A program made the position numbers and the translations under genes. A stretch of DNA of 64,000 nt from Psychrobacter alimentarius. Lineage in GTDB: Bacteria > Pseudomonadota > Gammaproteobacteria > Pseudomonadales > Moraxellaceae. The stretch is from assembly GCF_001606025.1 (NCBI RefSeq), contig NZ_CP014945.1:868001-932000 (forward strand), written 5' to 3'. The number at the start of each line of letters is the position of its first letter. The first letter of the stretch is position 1. The notes beneath the pieces were generated by a model that worked only from the letters and a program-made list of their open reading frames with translations, did not search any database and was not told the DNA's origin. Positions 1 to 9,829 of this stretch are shown in pieces.

Positions 1-2
1 GC

Positions 3-512
3 TATGTTGCCATGAACTATGAAAGATTTAAAAGTTTAGAGCATGATAATAAATTCGTCCTTATAGCCATTGCTAGTAGTAGTATTCGTCAAGTAATAGC
101 AGATAGGTTGCTGAAGGATGATATTTCACTGTGGACAGTGCAGGGAGCAACTACTCTAATTATGGACGAAGTGAGCATTGGTGCTGGAGCCGCGCTCAGT
201 CCGTTTGTTACTATCGCTGCTAACGTAACGATTGGTAAATGCTTTCATGCCAATCTATATAGCTACGTCGAGCACGACTGCATCGTTGGCGATTATGTTA
301 CCTTTGCACCTAGAGTCAGCTGTAACGGTAATATTCATATTCATGATCATGCCTATATTGGTGCAGGAGCGGTAATTAAGCAGGGTACACCTGACAAGCC
401 ATTGGTTATTGGTAAGGGCGCTATCGTGGGGATGGGTGCAGTAGTGACCAAAGATGTACCAGCGGGAGCGGTAGTGGTGGGCAACCCTGCACGCCCACTT
501 CTTAAACAATAA
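3..512 (+). CDS. NeuD/PglD-type sugar O/N-acetyltransferase, 5' truncated by window edge
   Basis: The frame is open from the first complete codon at position 3, so the gene starts before the window and the ATG at 12 is probably internal. The visible part is a hexapeptide-repeat acyltransferase: from about residue 55 it has repeated I-G-x-G turns of a left-handed beta helix, and it ends with the typical VVVGNPARPL tail. Family members move an acetyl group from acetyl-CoA to an amino group of a nucleotide sugar. Only the end of the N-terminal sugar-nucleotide-binding domain is visible. It lies 40 bp before a DegT-type aminotransferase on the same strand, an arrangement seen in bacillosamine-type and O-antigen/capsule pathways (PglD with PglE). 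The exact sugar is inferred, not shown. Confidence 0.85.
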   Translation, partial: YVAMNYERFKSLEHDNKFVLIAIASSSIRQVIADRLLKDDISLWTVQGATTLIMDEVSIGAGAALSPFVTIAANVTIGKCFHANLYSYVEHDCIVGDYVTFAPRVSCNGNIHIHDHAYIGAGAVIKQGTPDKPLVIGKGAIVGMGAVVTKDVPAGAVVVGNPARPLLKQ

Positions 513-552
513 AAGACGCATCATCATTCATCATAAAACTACTGAGACATCT

Positions 553-1764
553 ATGCTAAACACCCCGTTTTCACCTTGGCCCAGTTTTACTCAAATCGAG
601 GCCGATGCTGTCAGCCAAGTATTATTATCCAATAAGGTCAACTATTGGACAGGGCAAGAGTGTCGTCAGTTTGAGGCCGAGTTTGCTGAATGGGCAGATA
701 GCAGCTATGCGATTGCTATGGGTAATGGTACATTGGCATTGGATGTTGCCTTGCAAGCGTTAGATATTGGCGTGGGTGATGAAGTGATCGTGACGCCCCG
801 CACCTTTATCGCTAGTATCTCGTCAGTGATTAATGCTGGCGCAACGCCTGTTTTTGCTGATGTTGATGAAGCAACGGGTAACATCACGCCTGAATCGATT
901 GCTGCGGTATTGACGGAGAAAACCAAAGGTATCGTCTGTGTCCATTTGGCTGGCTGGCCTTGTGATATGGATGGCATCATGGCGCTGGCAGAGCAGCACA
1001 ACTTATATGTCATTGAGGACTGTGCGCAGGCTCATGGGGCACTTTATAAAGGCCGTAGCGTTGGTAGTATTGGTCATATTGGTGCTTGGAGCTTTTGCCA
1101 AGACAAGATTATGACCACAGGCGGTGAGGGTGGCATGGTCACCACCAATGATGAGAAGCTATGGCGCAAGATGTGGGCGTACAAAGACCATGGCAAAAGC
1201 TACGCTGCTGTCTATGAAACTGAGCATCCACCTGGCTATCGCTGGCTACATGAGAGCTTTGGCACCAATTGGCGCATGACTGAGATGCAAGGCGTGATCG
1301 GCCGTATTCAGTTAGAGAGAATGAGCGATTGGACTGCCAAGCGTACTGCCAATGCGCATGCTATATTGGACGCATGTACTAAATGGGAAGCAAAAAAAGG
1401 CTATCTTTCAGTACCGAGGTTAGAGGTTTCTTCTCTATTTTCGGATTCTAAACATGCCTATTATAAACTCTACGTTTATGTACAGGCAGAGAACCTACCT
1501 GATGACTGGTCGCGCGACCGTATTATTCATGAAATGAATAAGCAAGGCGTGCCTTGTTTCTCAGGTTCAGCTTCTGAAGTTTATTTAGAAAAAGCATTCG
1601 ATAATACAGGTTTGCGCCCGGAGCCTAGATTGTCAGTGGCAAAAAAATTGGGCGAGACCAGCTTGATGTTGTTAGTTCATCCTACGCTTACAGCGGCAGA
1701 GATAGAAAAAACAGTAAAAGCGATCGATCTTGTATTCACTAAAATACATCAATCAGAAGCCTAA
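553..1764 (+). CDS. DegT/DnrJ/EryC1/StrS-family PLP-dependent sugar aminotransferase
   Basis: This 403-residue protein belongs to the fold-type I aminotransferases that aminate keto-sugar nucleotides for surface glycans. The family landmarks are visible: a GNGTLALD motif near residue 58, VIEDCAQAHGA near 155, and the PLP lysine in CQDKIMTTGGEGG at about residue 185. The ATG at 553 follows a TGAG ribosome-binding site at a spacing of about 7. With the upstream acetyltransferase it probably makes an N-acetylated 4-amino sugar such as UDP-diNAc-bacillosamine or a relative, but the substrate cannot be read from sequence. It appears to be the last gene of a glycan locus extending left of the window, because folD follows after a stem-loop. 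Confidence 0.9.
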   Translation: MLNTPFSPWPSFTQIEADAVSQVLLSNKVNYWTGQECRQFEAEFAEWADSSYAIAMGNGTLALDVALQALDIGVGDEVIVTPRTFIASISSVINAGATPVFADVDEATGNITPESIAAVLTEKTKGIVCVHLAGWPCDMDGIMALAEQHNLYVIEDCAQAHGALYKGRSVGSIGHIGAWSFCQDKIMTTGGEGGMVTTNDEKLWRKMWAYKDHGKSYAAVYETEHPPGYRWLHESFGTNWRMTEMQGVIGRIQLERMSDWTAKRTANAHAILDACTKWEAKKGYLSVPRLEVSSLFSDSKHAYYKLYVYVQAENLPDDWSRDRIIHEMNKQGVPCFSGSASEVYLEKAFDNTGLRPEPRLSVAKKLGETSLMLLVHPTLTAAEIEKTVKAIDLVFTKIHQSEA

Positions 1765-1782
1765 GGTTTCAGCGGCTTCTGA
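1753..1782 (+). terminator. Stem-loop overlapping the stop codon of the aminotransferase gene
   Basis: A perfect 9-bp inverted repeat, TCAGAAGCC (1753-1761) and GGCTTCTGA (1774-1782), spans the TAA at 1762-1764 with a 12-nt loop. There is no good T-run directly after it, so it may be a weak terminator or an mRNA 3'-end protecting hairpin rather than a classical intrinsic terminator. Confidence 0.45.
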
Positions 1783-1932
1783 GTATCAAGTTTTATCACA
1801 CGCTAGGATTTTTTAGCGTACACAGGTACAATATTACTATCAGTCAAAGGTTGACGACACAAAAGGCAGGCACGCAAGTATTGGCGAGCGCTGTCTTTAT
1901 TTTTTTATACCGCCCCCTCTATTGGAGTTCAT

Positions 1933-2823
1933 ATGTCTATCGAGTCTACTGCCCAAGAGTCAGCCATCGTTTTGGACGGCAAAGCACTTGCCAAACAAAT
2001 AGAAGAGCAACTACGTACACGCGTAGATGCCATTAAGGATAAAACTGGACGTACACCGAGCTTGGCGACGGTTTTGGTCGGTGACGATCCAGCGTCTGCA
2101 ACTTATGTCCGTATGAAAGGTAATGCCTGTAAACGAGTTGGTATGGATTCTATTCGGGTCGAGATGCCGAGCGAAACGACGACCGAACAGCTGATGGCAA
2201 AGATAGATGAGCTGAACAATAACCCTGATGTACATGGCATTTTGCTTCAGCATCCAGTGCCCGAGCATATTGACGAGCGTGCCTGCTTTGAGCAGATTGA
2301 ATTAGCCAAAGATGTCGATGGCGTGACTTGTTTGGGCTTTGGTCGTATGGCGATGCAGCAGTCAGCGTATGGCTCATGCACGCCTCAGGGTATCATGCAC
2401 CTATTGGCGCATTACGACATCGAGCTATCAGGCAAAGAAGCGGTTGTCGTTGGACGCAGTGCCATCTTGGGTAAGCCGATGGCAATGATGCTATTGAATG
2501 CCAATTGTACCGTTACTATCTGTCATTCAAGAACTGAAGACTTGGCCGCTCATATTAAGCGCGCAGATATTGTAGTTGGGGCAGTTGGCGTGCCAGAGTT
2601 GATTAAAGCAGAGTGGATCAAAACAGGGGCAGTCGTCATCGATGCAGGTTTCCACCCAACAGACAACGGCGGTGTCGGCGATATCGAAATGCAGGGTATG
2701 GAAAACATCGCCAGCGCTTATACCCCTGTACCAGGCGGTGTGGGTCCAATGACTATTAATACACTCATTCGCCAAACGGTTGATGCGGCTGAAAAATCAG
2801 GAGGTCTGAGCAACGATGAGTAG
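1933..2823 (+). CDS. folD: Bifunctional methylenetetrahydrofolate dehydrogenase/methenyltetrahydrofolate cyclohydrolase FolD
   Basis: FolD interconverts 5,10-methylene-THF and 10-formyl-THF in the cytosol, supplying one-carbon units for purines and formyl-Met-tRNA. The 296-residue protein has the catalytic lysine in YVRMK (K62), the QHPVP active-site segment (family LPLP), KDVDG, and the NADP-binding [11 protein letters not shown] and [10 protein letters not shown] motifs, all in the usual order. The ATG at 1933 has a GGAG site 5 nt upstream. The first dozen residues extend beyond the usual start and look like a short tail. It appears monocistronic, with a strong hairpin terminator 38 bp after the stop. 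Confidence 0.97.
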   Translation: MSIESTAQESAIVLDGKALAKQIEEQLRTRVDAIKDKTGRTPSLATVLVGDDPASATYVRMKGNACKRVGMDSIRVEMPSETTTEQLMAKIDELNNNPDVHGILLQHPVPEHIDERACFEQIELAKDVDGVTCLGFGRMAMQQSAYGSCTPQGIMHLLAHYDIELSGKEAVVVGRSAILGKPMAMMLLNANCTVTICHSRTEDLAAHIKRADIVVGAVGVPELIKAEWIKTGAVVIDAGFHPTDNGGVGDIEMQGMENIASAYTPVPGGVGPMTINTLIRQTVDAAEKSGGLSNDE

Positions 2824-2860
2824 CCTAGCCAGTTATTAATAAGGCTAGTTTATTAATACG

Positions 2861-2890
2861 AAAAAAGGCTACGGTTGGTAGCCTTTTTTT
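2861..2890. terminator. Bidirectional intrinsic terminator between folD and the RCC1 gene
   Basis: The arms AAAAAAGGCTA and TAGCCTTTTTTT enclose a 7-nt loop. The A-run on one side and T-run on the other let it work for folD (plus) and for the convergent RCC1 lipoprotein gene (minus). Confidence 0.9.
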
Positions 2891-2995
2891 GTGGAAGCTT
2901 AAATGTTATGGTTCGCTACTCGAATTGATATGGCAAGCATAGAACCTAAGGTCGTTTTTCTTAATTGGATTAGCGTAATAAAAATAGGCTGCCTG

Positions 2996-4669
2996 TCAGA
3001 TTTGGCTCGGTAAATGTACGGGTGTGGGTGTGTTGTACATCCAAATATGAGTGGTGTCTTTATTACCCAATGCACCTTCAAAGCTCCAGCCCCAAGTCAA
3101 GAAAGAGCCGTTTTTGGAATTACTAATACCGTTTTGAGAGCTCGGTTTTTCATGAGCAATCAGATGCATGATACCCACGGCCATGGTGTCAATATTCTTT
3201 AAATGAAGCAGTTTATTGGTAGGCTCATCTAAATTGTTATAGACAGTTTTGCCAGTGCTATTAGTCTCACCAAATGCGCCCCAAGCGTAGACAACGCCAT
3301 TGGCTTTTGAATCAGTACCCATCGATACATTGTCTAATAATGCATAGCTGGCATGACCATTGGCATAAATGCGGCGAACCTCTTTATTAGTAAACCAAGG
3401 CAGTTTGGTCGGTGTGACAATAATATCTGTCCACGCATCTTTGGTATCTTTGGATGCTTGGCCGTTATAGCCCAATTGACTGGTATCATTTAATCCCCAA
3501 CCGTAAACGGATTCTGTATTAGTCAAGGCAAGGACGTGGTCGCGACCAGCAGCAAGCTGAATGACTTTTTCTTTATAGTGAGTCGCATTGGATTTGGTAG
3601 GATTGTTATCAAGAACCTGTATGCGTGTAGGTGTGGCATGAATATTGAGACAAGAGTTGGTTGCGGTACAGGTTTTGCCGTCTCCAAGATTGGCGTAAGC
3701 ATCGCTGCCCCAACCCCAGACCTGACCTTTATCATCCAAGGCATAAGAACTATTGGCACTAGCGACCACTTGTACAATGTGCCCGACATCATTTGCGTTA
3801 GAAAAATCTACACGAATAGGGGTGCTGCTAGAAGCACTTGAGCCCGTACCCAGTTGTCCTTGAGTATTGGCACCAAACGACCAAACACTACCATCTTTGG
3901 TAAGTACCAAGTTGTGCTTATAACCTGCCGCTACCATGACTGCATCATCAATGCCTGCAATAGGACTGATATCGAGGCGGCAATCTTCGATTTCTCTGCA
4001 GTCATCGCGGCCTATCTTCCCGCGACCCAATTGACCGTACTTATCAGCACCCCAGCTATAAACCTGACCTTTTTGATCGATTGCCAGTGAATGGTTTTGA
4101 TTATAATTGATAGAAATCAAATTTTTTGGCGCATGGTTTACGATCATGGGGGTGTCTGGATGACCCATCACATCGGTCGTTTTGGTCGTCAAACCAAGAC
4201 CAATTTGACCATAATTGTTGCGTCCCCAAGCATAGAGTTGCCCATCGCGCAGCGCTCCAGTATGCGAGCCTCCTGCGGCGACCGTGTTACCAAGATACAG
4301 GGTTTTGGTTGAGCGCATCATATTGCCCGCATTGTCGGTGGCCTCTAACGTTAACTTGTTATTGCCTAAGGACAACAAAATTCGATCGTCAAAATACCCT
4401 TTAGCATCGACTGTTAATGTTTGCGCGGGGGCTTCATTCAGTGTGTAAGTCAAAGACTTTATACCACTGCTATCCTGTACTTGTCCTGAGACAAAAACGG
4501 CAGCCACGGCAGTATAGCCATCCACAAACCCACTATCAGTCGTTAGTAACGGCGGTGTCCTATCAATAACCGTTATGGCGGCAACAGTATCAGAGTCATG
4601 GCCACAAGCAGTCAAAAGCAAGGCTATGACCACCATTGCCATTGCCTGCATGAGAGAGGATGAACGCAT
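2996..4669 (-). CDS. RCC1-repeat beta-propeller lipoprotein
   Basis: This is a 557-residue lipoprotein. A signal peptide ends in the lipobox LLTAC, with the modified cysteine at residue 22. Residues ~36-128 resemble a bacterial Ig-like domain (TPPLLT, then DNAGN). The rest contains seven RCC1-type repeats of the form A-L-x-x-G-x-V-Y-x-W-G-x-N-x-x-G-Q-L-G, enough to close a seven-bladed propeller. RCC1 folds are protein-interaction platforms in bacteria and eukaryotes; the partner here is unknown. The ATG has an AAGG site 7 nt upstream. The gene stands alone, with a Fur-like promoter about 140 bp upstream and a large hairpin in the leader. Membrane attachment is well supported by sequence; outer-membrane location and function are inferred. 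Confidence 0.85.
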   Translation of the reverse strand: MRSSSLMQAMAMVVIALLLTACGHDSDTVAAITVIDRTPPLLTTDSGFVDGYTAVAAVFVSGQVQDSSGIKSLTYTLNEAPAQTLTVDAKGYFDDRILLSLGNNKLTLEATDNAGNMMRSTKTLYLGNTVAAGGSHTGALRDGQLYAWGRNNYGQIGLGLTTKTTDVMGHPDTPMIVNHAPKNLISINYNQNHSLAIDQKGQVYSWGADKYGQLGRGKIGRDDCREIEDCRLDISPIAGIDDAVMVAAGYKHNLVLTKDGSVWSFGANTQGQLGTGSSASSSTPIRVDFSNANDVGHIVQVVASANSSYALDDKGQVWGWGSDAYANLGDGKTCTATNSCLNIHATPTRIQVLDNNPTKSNATHYKEKVIQLAAGRDHVLALTNTESVYGWGLNDTSQLGYNGQASKDTKDAWTDIIVTPTKLPWFTNKEVRRIYANGHASYALLDNVSMGTDSKANGVVYAWGAFGETNSTGKTVYNNLDEPTNKLLHLKNIDTMAVGIMHLIAHEKPSSQNGISNSKNGSFLTWGWSFEGALGNKDTTHIWMYNTPTPVHLPSQI

Positions 4670-4694
4670 AAGAACCTTAATAGAGGTAAAGCAC

Positions 4695-4762
4695 TATCAT
4701 GTCAAAAACTAGAGGGGCAAGTAAGGCAAAAGTAAGTCTGATGCCTAGTTTTTGACATGATA
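4695..4762 (-). repeat. 18-bp perfect inverted repeat in the leader of the RCC1 gene
   Basis: The arms TATCATGTCAAAAACTAG (4695-4712) and CTAGTTTTTGACATGATA (4745-4762) are exact reverse complements separated by 32 nt. The element begins 26 nt before the RCC1 start codon and sits downstream of the predicted promoter, so the transcript should carry an 18-bp stem close to its ribosome-binding site. It could instead be a DNA operator. Confidence 0.8.
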
Positions 4763-4805
4763 GGATGTGAGTGATAGCAAGCCATTAATAATAGCGATGA
4801 ATCAT

Positions 4806-4834
4806 ATTATAAGTAAGAATCATTATCAATTAAA
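4806..4834 (-). promoter_or_regulatory. Predicted promoter with Fur-like box in its spacer, upstream of RCC1 lipoprotein gene
   Basis: On the minus strand a perfect TATAAT -10 lies at 4811-4806. A weak -35 (TTTAAT, 4834-4829) sits 17 nt upstream. The spacer is filled by TGATAAT-G-ATTCTTA (4828-4814), which matches the 7-1-7 Fur pattern TGATAAT-N-ATTATCA at 12 of 14 positions. A repressor bound here would block RNA polymerase. The box is inferred from pattern matching in A+T-rich DNA. Confidence 0.55.
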
Positions 4835-4866
4835 AAACAGCTTCTTTGACGAGACTGTTTTCTGTC

Positions 4867-4910
4867 AAAATGGTTATAACTTGTGTTTGAGCATAAGTTA
4901 TAACCATTTT
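4867..4910 (-). terminator. Stem-loop overlapping corA stop codon
   Basis: A perfect 16-bp inverted repeat, AAAATGGTTATAACTT (4867-4882) and AAGTTATAACCATTTT (4895-4910), encloses a 12-nt loop and includes the corA TAA (4898-4900). On the minus strand the stem ends in TTTT, so it probably terminates corA transcription and separates it from the RCC1 gene. Confidence 0.65.
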
Positions 4911-6112
4911 AATCGCTTAAAATTATAATACAGATAGCCACACAACGAACCGATAAAGATCATAATAACCAAATAGGAATACTTCCAGTGTAATTCAGGC
5001 ATAAAGTCAAAGTTCATGCCATAAATACCAGCGATAGCCGTTGGTACCGCCAAGATACCTGCCCAAGCAGCAAGCTTACGTACCACCTCGTTTTGTCCCA
5101 TATTGACCATGGCCATATAGGTATTCATCACCACGCTCAGCATCTCATTAAGACCGTTGATTGCATCTAAAGAGTGCAAAAGATGGTCATTGACATCGCG
5201 AAAATAAGGTTTGGCCGCCTGAGAAAAACCAGACACCAGCTCGCTTTTTTTATGATTGATAAAAAAGCTACAGATGTCTTGTACGGGCAAAATAATAGCG
5301 CGCATATGGACCAGTTGCGACTTCAACTCATAAAGGTTTTTTAACGTGCCTTTATCAAATTCGTAGGTAAATACATAGCGTTCTTGCTCCCGCAAATAGC
5401 GACCCAAGCGATCCGTGATCGGCATATAGTTATCCACGATAAAATCGAGAATAGCATGTAGCACAAAGATTGGCCCCATGCGCAGCTTTTCAGGACGACG
5501 GTGGCAATGCTCGCGGACAGGCGCGTAAGAGTTCGATGGACCGTTACGAATAGTAATCAGGTAATTTTTACCCATAAATATCGCTGTGGTGCCATAGCGA
5601 ATAATGTTGTTTTCAAGCTTCGCCGTACGCAGCACGACAAACACCATGTCATTGTCATAGTTTTCAACTTTGGCGCGCTGATGGTCGGCGAAGGCATCCT
5701 CGATAGCCAGCTCATGCAACTCAAAAGCTTCTTTGACTTTGACCATGGTCTCTAAGCTTGGGTCATAAAGACCCAACCAAATAAATTGACCATTATTGCT
5801 CAAAGCACGACTGACATCAGTGAGCGCAACTTGATCCAGTTTTTGACCCGTTTTACGCGAATAAGAGTAGCAGTTAACGACTTCTCCAGAGCTAGATAAG
5901 TCAATATCTTCATAACGCTCTGAGTCTGGATCATAGACAGTCATCGTCTCGATCGTTTCCTCGTTTGTGGCATCTGCATCGCCATAGATATAACTGTCGT
6001 CATTATCCAAATAAAGATGTTTGTCATTCATATTTGCGTGAATACGAGTGACATTGGAGTTAGGTGCAATACGCGCTGTTTCTTTAATCAACGGATCGTT
6101 ATTGTTTTCCAT
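4898..6112 (-). CDS. corA: CorA-type magnesium/cobalt channel
   Basis: CorA forms a homopentameric inner-membrane channel for Mg2+ (and Co2+/Ni2+). The 404-residue protein has a long soluble N-terminal domain and two C-terminal transmembrane helices (about 341-360 and 376-396). The selectivity signature YGMN lies at the end of the first helix, followed by FDFMPEL. The first ~75 residues are acidic and longer than in E. coli CorA (316 residues); an extended N-terminus is common in the family. It is a single gene on the minus strand, apparently transcribed separately from the DUF2237 gene, and ends in a stem-loop. Confidence 0.95.
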   Translation of the reverse strand: MENNNDPLIKETARIAPNSNVTRIHANMNDKHLYLDNDDSYIYGDADATNEETIETMTVYDPDSERYEDIDLSSSGEVVNCYSYSRKTGQKLDQVALTDVSRALSNNGQFIWLGLYDPSLETMVKVKEAFELHELAIEDAFADHQRAKVENYDNDMVFVVLRTAKLENNIIRYGTTAIFMGKNYLITIRNGPSNSYAPVREHCHRRPEKLRMGPIFVLHAILDFIVDNYMPITDRLGRYLREQERYVFTYEFDKGTLKNLYELKSQLVHMRAIILPVQDICSFFINHKKSELVSGFSQAAKPYFRDVNDHLLHSLDAINGLNEMLSVVMNTYMAMVNMGQNEVVRKLAAWAGILAVPTAIAGIYGMNFDFMPELHWKYSYLVIMIFIGSLCGYLYYNFKRLKWL

Positions 6113-6170
6113 ACACCCTCCCTTAATAAAGTAAAAGGTCTGTAATAATCAAAACTTATAATTTGAGCTA

Positions 6171-6560
6171 CTAAAGTGCATAGCTTTTCAATGTTTCAAT
6201 ATCGACTAAACTTAACAAGCTTTCATGACAAGCTTCGAGCTTTATTTGCGGTGCAATATCGAAATCTAGCGCTTCAACCCAGCGTAGGGCGCAAATACAC
6301 CAGTAATCTCCAGGCTTAAGACCAGCGAAGCCATATTCTGGCAAAGGTGTAATAAGATCATTGCCGCGACTGGCAGAAAAGTTTAAAAACTCACTGGTCA
6401 TTTTGGCACACACCGTATGCTGACCGACATCATGGTTGCCAGTGTGACAAAAGCCGTTGCGATAGTAGCCAGTAAGCGGGTCAAAGCAGCAGCTGGCAAG
6501 CGCTGTCCCTAGTACATTGGTTTGGTTGTTGGCTGGGTTTGGGTGATAATCTGACGACAT
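6171..6560 (-). CDS. DUF2237 family protein
   Basis: This small, probably cytosolic protein of 129 residues matches the DUF2237 family by several landmarks: NVLGTALASC near the start, CFDPLTGYYRNGFC, DVGQHTVCAKMT, and GDYWCICALRWVEA near residue 85. It is cysteine-rich in conserved positions (two adjacent Cys near 23-24, later single Cys), which could bind metal or form a redox site, but no activity is established for the family that I can cite. It lies 58 bp upstream of corA on the same strand, so co-transcription with corA is possible. No signal peptide is visible. Confidence 0.8.
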   Translation of the reverse strand: MSSDYHPNPANNQTNVLGTALASCCFDPLTGYYRNGFCHTGNHDVGQHTVCAKMTSEFLNFSASRGNDLITPLPEYGFAGLKPGDYWCICALRWVEALDFDIAPQIKLEACHESLLSLVDIETLKSYAL

Positions 6561-7047
6561 GAGGCTTCCGAGATAAAAATATGCGTTAGTGTAACATGAG
6601 TCTGGGTTGAAGGCGCTGTTCTAAACACTTTGATAGTGTTCTTTACACGCAAGATTAACCTTAATCAAACTCATCGATATGAGGCATTTCAATCATCTGG
6701 TCTGTAACATTGAAGAGAATCAATTAGATAGTGATTGTGGCGAATTGTCACTAGGCGAACCCAAACTGCTATGCTAAACTAAAGCGTAAAGTGCCTTGGC
6801 GGTTTATCAAGCTCTATTAGCTTATCGCTATTTATCGGTGTATAAAAATACTCGTCTTATCATTCTAAATTATACTTATTACTCACCCTTTTGCGGCTAC
6901 CTAGTTTGTTTATAAATAATTGGGTCAATGATGTTGCGTGTTAAAAAATAAAAAGTACTACGCATTATTGCCATTATAAAGACAAATTTTTAGTACCGCA
7001 TTAGCATCGCGTTTTTTGGTAAGCGCTACGCCAAACAAGGATTTATT
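6561..7047. other. Intergenic region between DUF2237 gene and hisZ
   Basis: This 487-bp divergent region carries no convincing ORF or RNA gene. A candidate extended -10 for hisZ, TG-C-TATGCT (6767-6775), has TTGTCA (6745-6750) 19 nt before TATGCT, which would leave a leader of about 270 nt. No riboswitch fold was recognised by eye. Confidence 0.4.
6745..6775 (+). promoter_or_regulatory. Candidate hisZ promoter (extended -10)
   Basis: TTGTCA at 6745-6750 is followed after 19 nt by TATGCT (6770-6775), preceded by TGC, which makes an extended -10. Spacing is 1-2 nt long, so support is modest. Confidence 0.35.
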
Positions 7048-8355
7048 GTGTCTGTCAGTTCTGATTCTGCGAAACTCACCCAGTCAAATACGACCAATCA
7101 AACGGTAACGCATCCTGCTACAAGTGATGCGATATCCAATCAAAACCGCTCTTTTAGCAACTTTGCCAATGACGTTGCCAATAGTTGGTTGTTGCCTGAT
7201 GGGGTGGTGGACGTGTTGTTTGAAGATGCCCATAAGCAAGAAGTGCTTAGACACCGATTGACTCAGCAGCTCATTACACATGGCTATCAGCTGGTAAATC
7301 CGCCAATGATTGAGTTTACTGAGTCTTTGTTAAGTGACGCCTCAGAAGATTTGAAGCGCCAAACTTTTAAGATTATTGATCAGCTTACAGGTCGCTTGAT
7401 GGGTGTACGCGCTGATATCACGCCGCAAATTTTGCGTATTGATGCGCATTGGGGCGGTACTGGTATTGCCAGATACTGTTATGCTGGTGATGTGATTCAT
7501 ACCTTGCCTTCTGGACTTTTTGGCTCGCGTACACCATTACAGCTTGGTGCTGAGATATTTGGCTGCGCGTCACTTGCTGCAGATATCGAGCTTGTCGATG
7601 TGTTATTCACTATGGTGAATACGCTGAATATGAGAGCTGCTCTACATATTGATTTGGGTCATGTAGCAATCTTTAAGCGCTTGGCCCAGCTGGCGCAATT
7701 GCAAGACGTTGATACCGAACAGTTGATGCATTTATATGCCAATAAGAATCTACCAGAGCTCAAAAAAGTCTGTCAGAACTTGCCAATGGGTGATGATTTT
7801 TACGTCTTAGCACGCTTTGGTCATGATATTGATAACCTATTGGCTAAGCTGTCTGCAACTGCTCAACAAGACAGCCAAATTGTAACGGCAATTGACGAGT
7901 TACAACGACTAAAGACCCATTTACAAGAACAGTGGCAATGCGCAGTGAGTATCGATGTGACAGAGTTGTCAGGCTATCATTATCACACGGGCATCATCTT
8001 CAATGGTTATATTAATAGTGAGACCCAGCCACTGGTTCGTGGTGGTCGCTTTGATGGTATGCAAAGTGGCAGTCAATTAGCAGGACATCAGCCACGTGAC
8101 GCAACTGGTTTTAGTATGGATGTCAGTCGTTTACTGGCTCATACTCAGCTTAATACGCCAACCATCGTATTGGTGGATTATGAGGCATCACAGACCATTG
8201 ACAATGAGCAAAAACAGCTACTATTGCAACAAGTTGAGAGTTTGCGTCAGCAAGGTTATCGCGTCACTGTGCCATTGAATGCAGAAGACCGTCCCACCAA
8301 TGTGACGCATCAGCTTAATTTTGTGAATGATCAATGGCAACTACAGACCTTGTAA
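7048..8355 (+). CDS. hisZ: ATP phosphoribosyltransferase regulatory subunit HisZ
   Basis: HisZ is a catalytically inactive paralogue of histidyl-tRNA synthetase that forms a complex with short-form HisG in the first step of histidine synthesis. The 435-residue product keeps class II synthetase-like features (motif 2-like GVRADITPQI near residue 118; GYHYHTGIIFNGY and GGRFDG in the C-terminal half) but has diverged from HisS, which is encoded separately at 15479-16768. The start is a GTG at 7048 with ACAAGG 7 nt upstream. About 40 N-terminal residues are low-complexity (S/T/N-rich) and longer than usual. The hisZ-purA order is conserved in many proteobacteria and supports the call. Confidence 0.93.
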   Translation: MSVSSDSAKLTQSNTTNQTVTHPATSDAISNQNRSFSNFANDVANSWLLPDGVVDVLFEDAHKQEVLRHRLTQQLITHGYQLVNPPMIEFTESLLSDASEDLKRQTFKIIDQLTGRLMGVRADITPQILRIDAHWGGTGIARYCYAGDVIHTLPSGLFGSRTPLQLGAEIFGCASLAADIELVDVLFTMVNTLNMRAALHIDLGHVAIFKRLAQLAQLQDVDTEQLMHLYANKNLPELKKVCQNLPMGDDFYVLARFGHDIDNLLAKLSATAQQDSQIVTAIDELQRLKTHLQEQWQCAVSIDVTELSGYHYHTGIIFNGYINSETQPLVRGGRFDGMQSGSQLAGHQPRDATGFSMDVSRLLAHTQLNTPTIVLVDYEASQTIDNEQKQLLLQQVESLRQQGYRVTVPLNAEDRPTNVTHQLNFVNDQWQLQTL

Positions 8356-8451
8356 GCACAAAATAGGTAGGTGCTTAAGGTCTGGCTGAGTCATTGATTG
8401 ACCAAATATACACCAAATATGATTCATTCATTTTGAAGTTATCATGAGTTT

Positions 8452-8479
8452 TTGACGTTATAAACGTTACTGTTATTAA
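8452..8479 (+). promoter_or_regulatory. Candidate purA promoter
   Basis: TTGACG (8452-8457) and TATTAA (8474-8479) are separated by 16 nt in the hisZ-purA spacer. The match is reasonable but the region is A+T-rich, so chance is possible. Confidence 0.35.
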
Positions 8480-8530
8480 AATTATCGTGGTTTTTAAACC
8501 ATTATTGCACACCTCAATACATAAAGGTAA

Positions 8531-9829
<1,299 letters not shown>

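Noticed and set aside
3523..4404. Several ORFs of 70-100 codons overlapping the RCC1 gene on either strand
   Set aside because: They are by-products of the repetitive RCC1 coding sequence.
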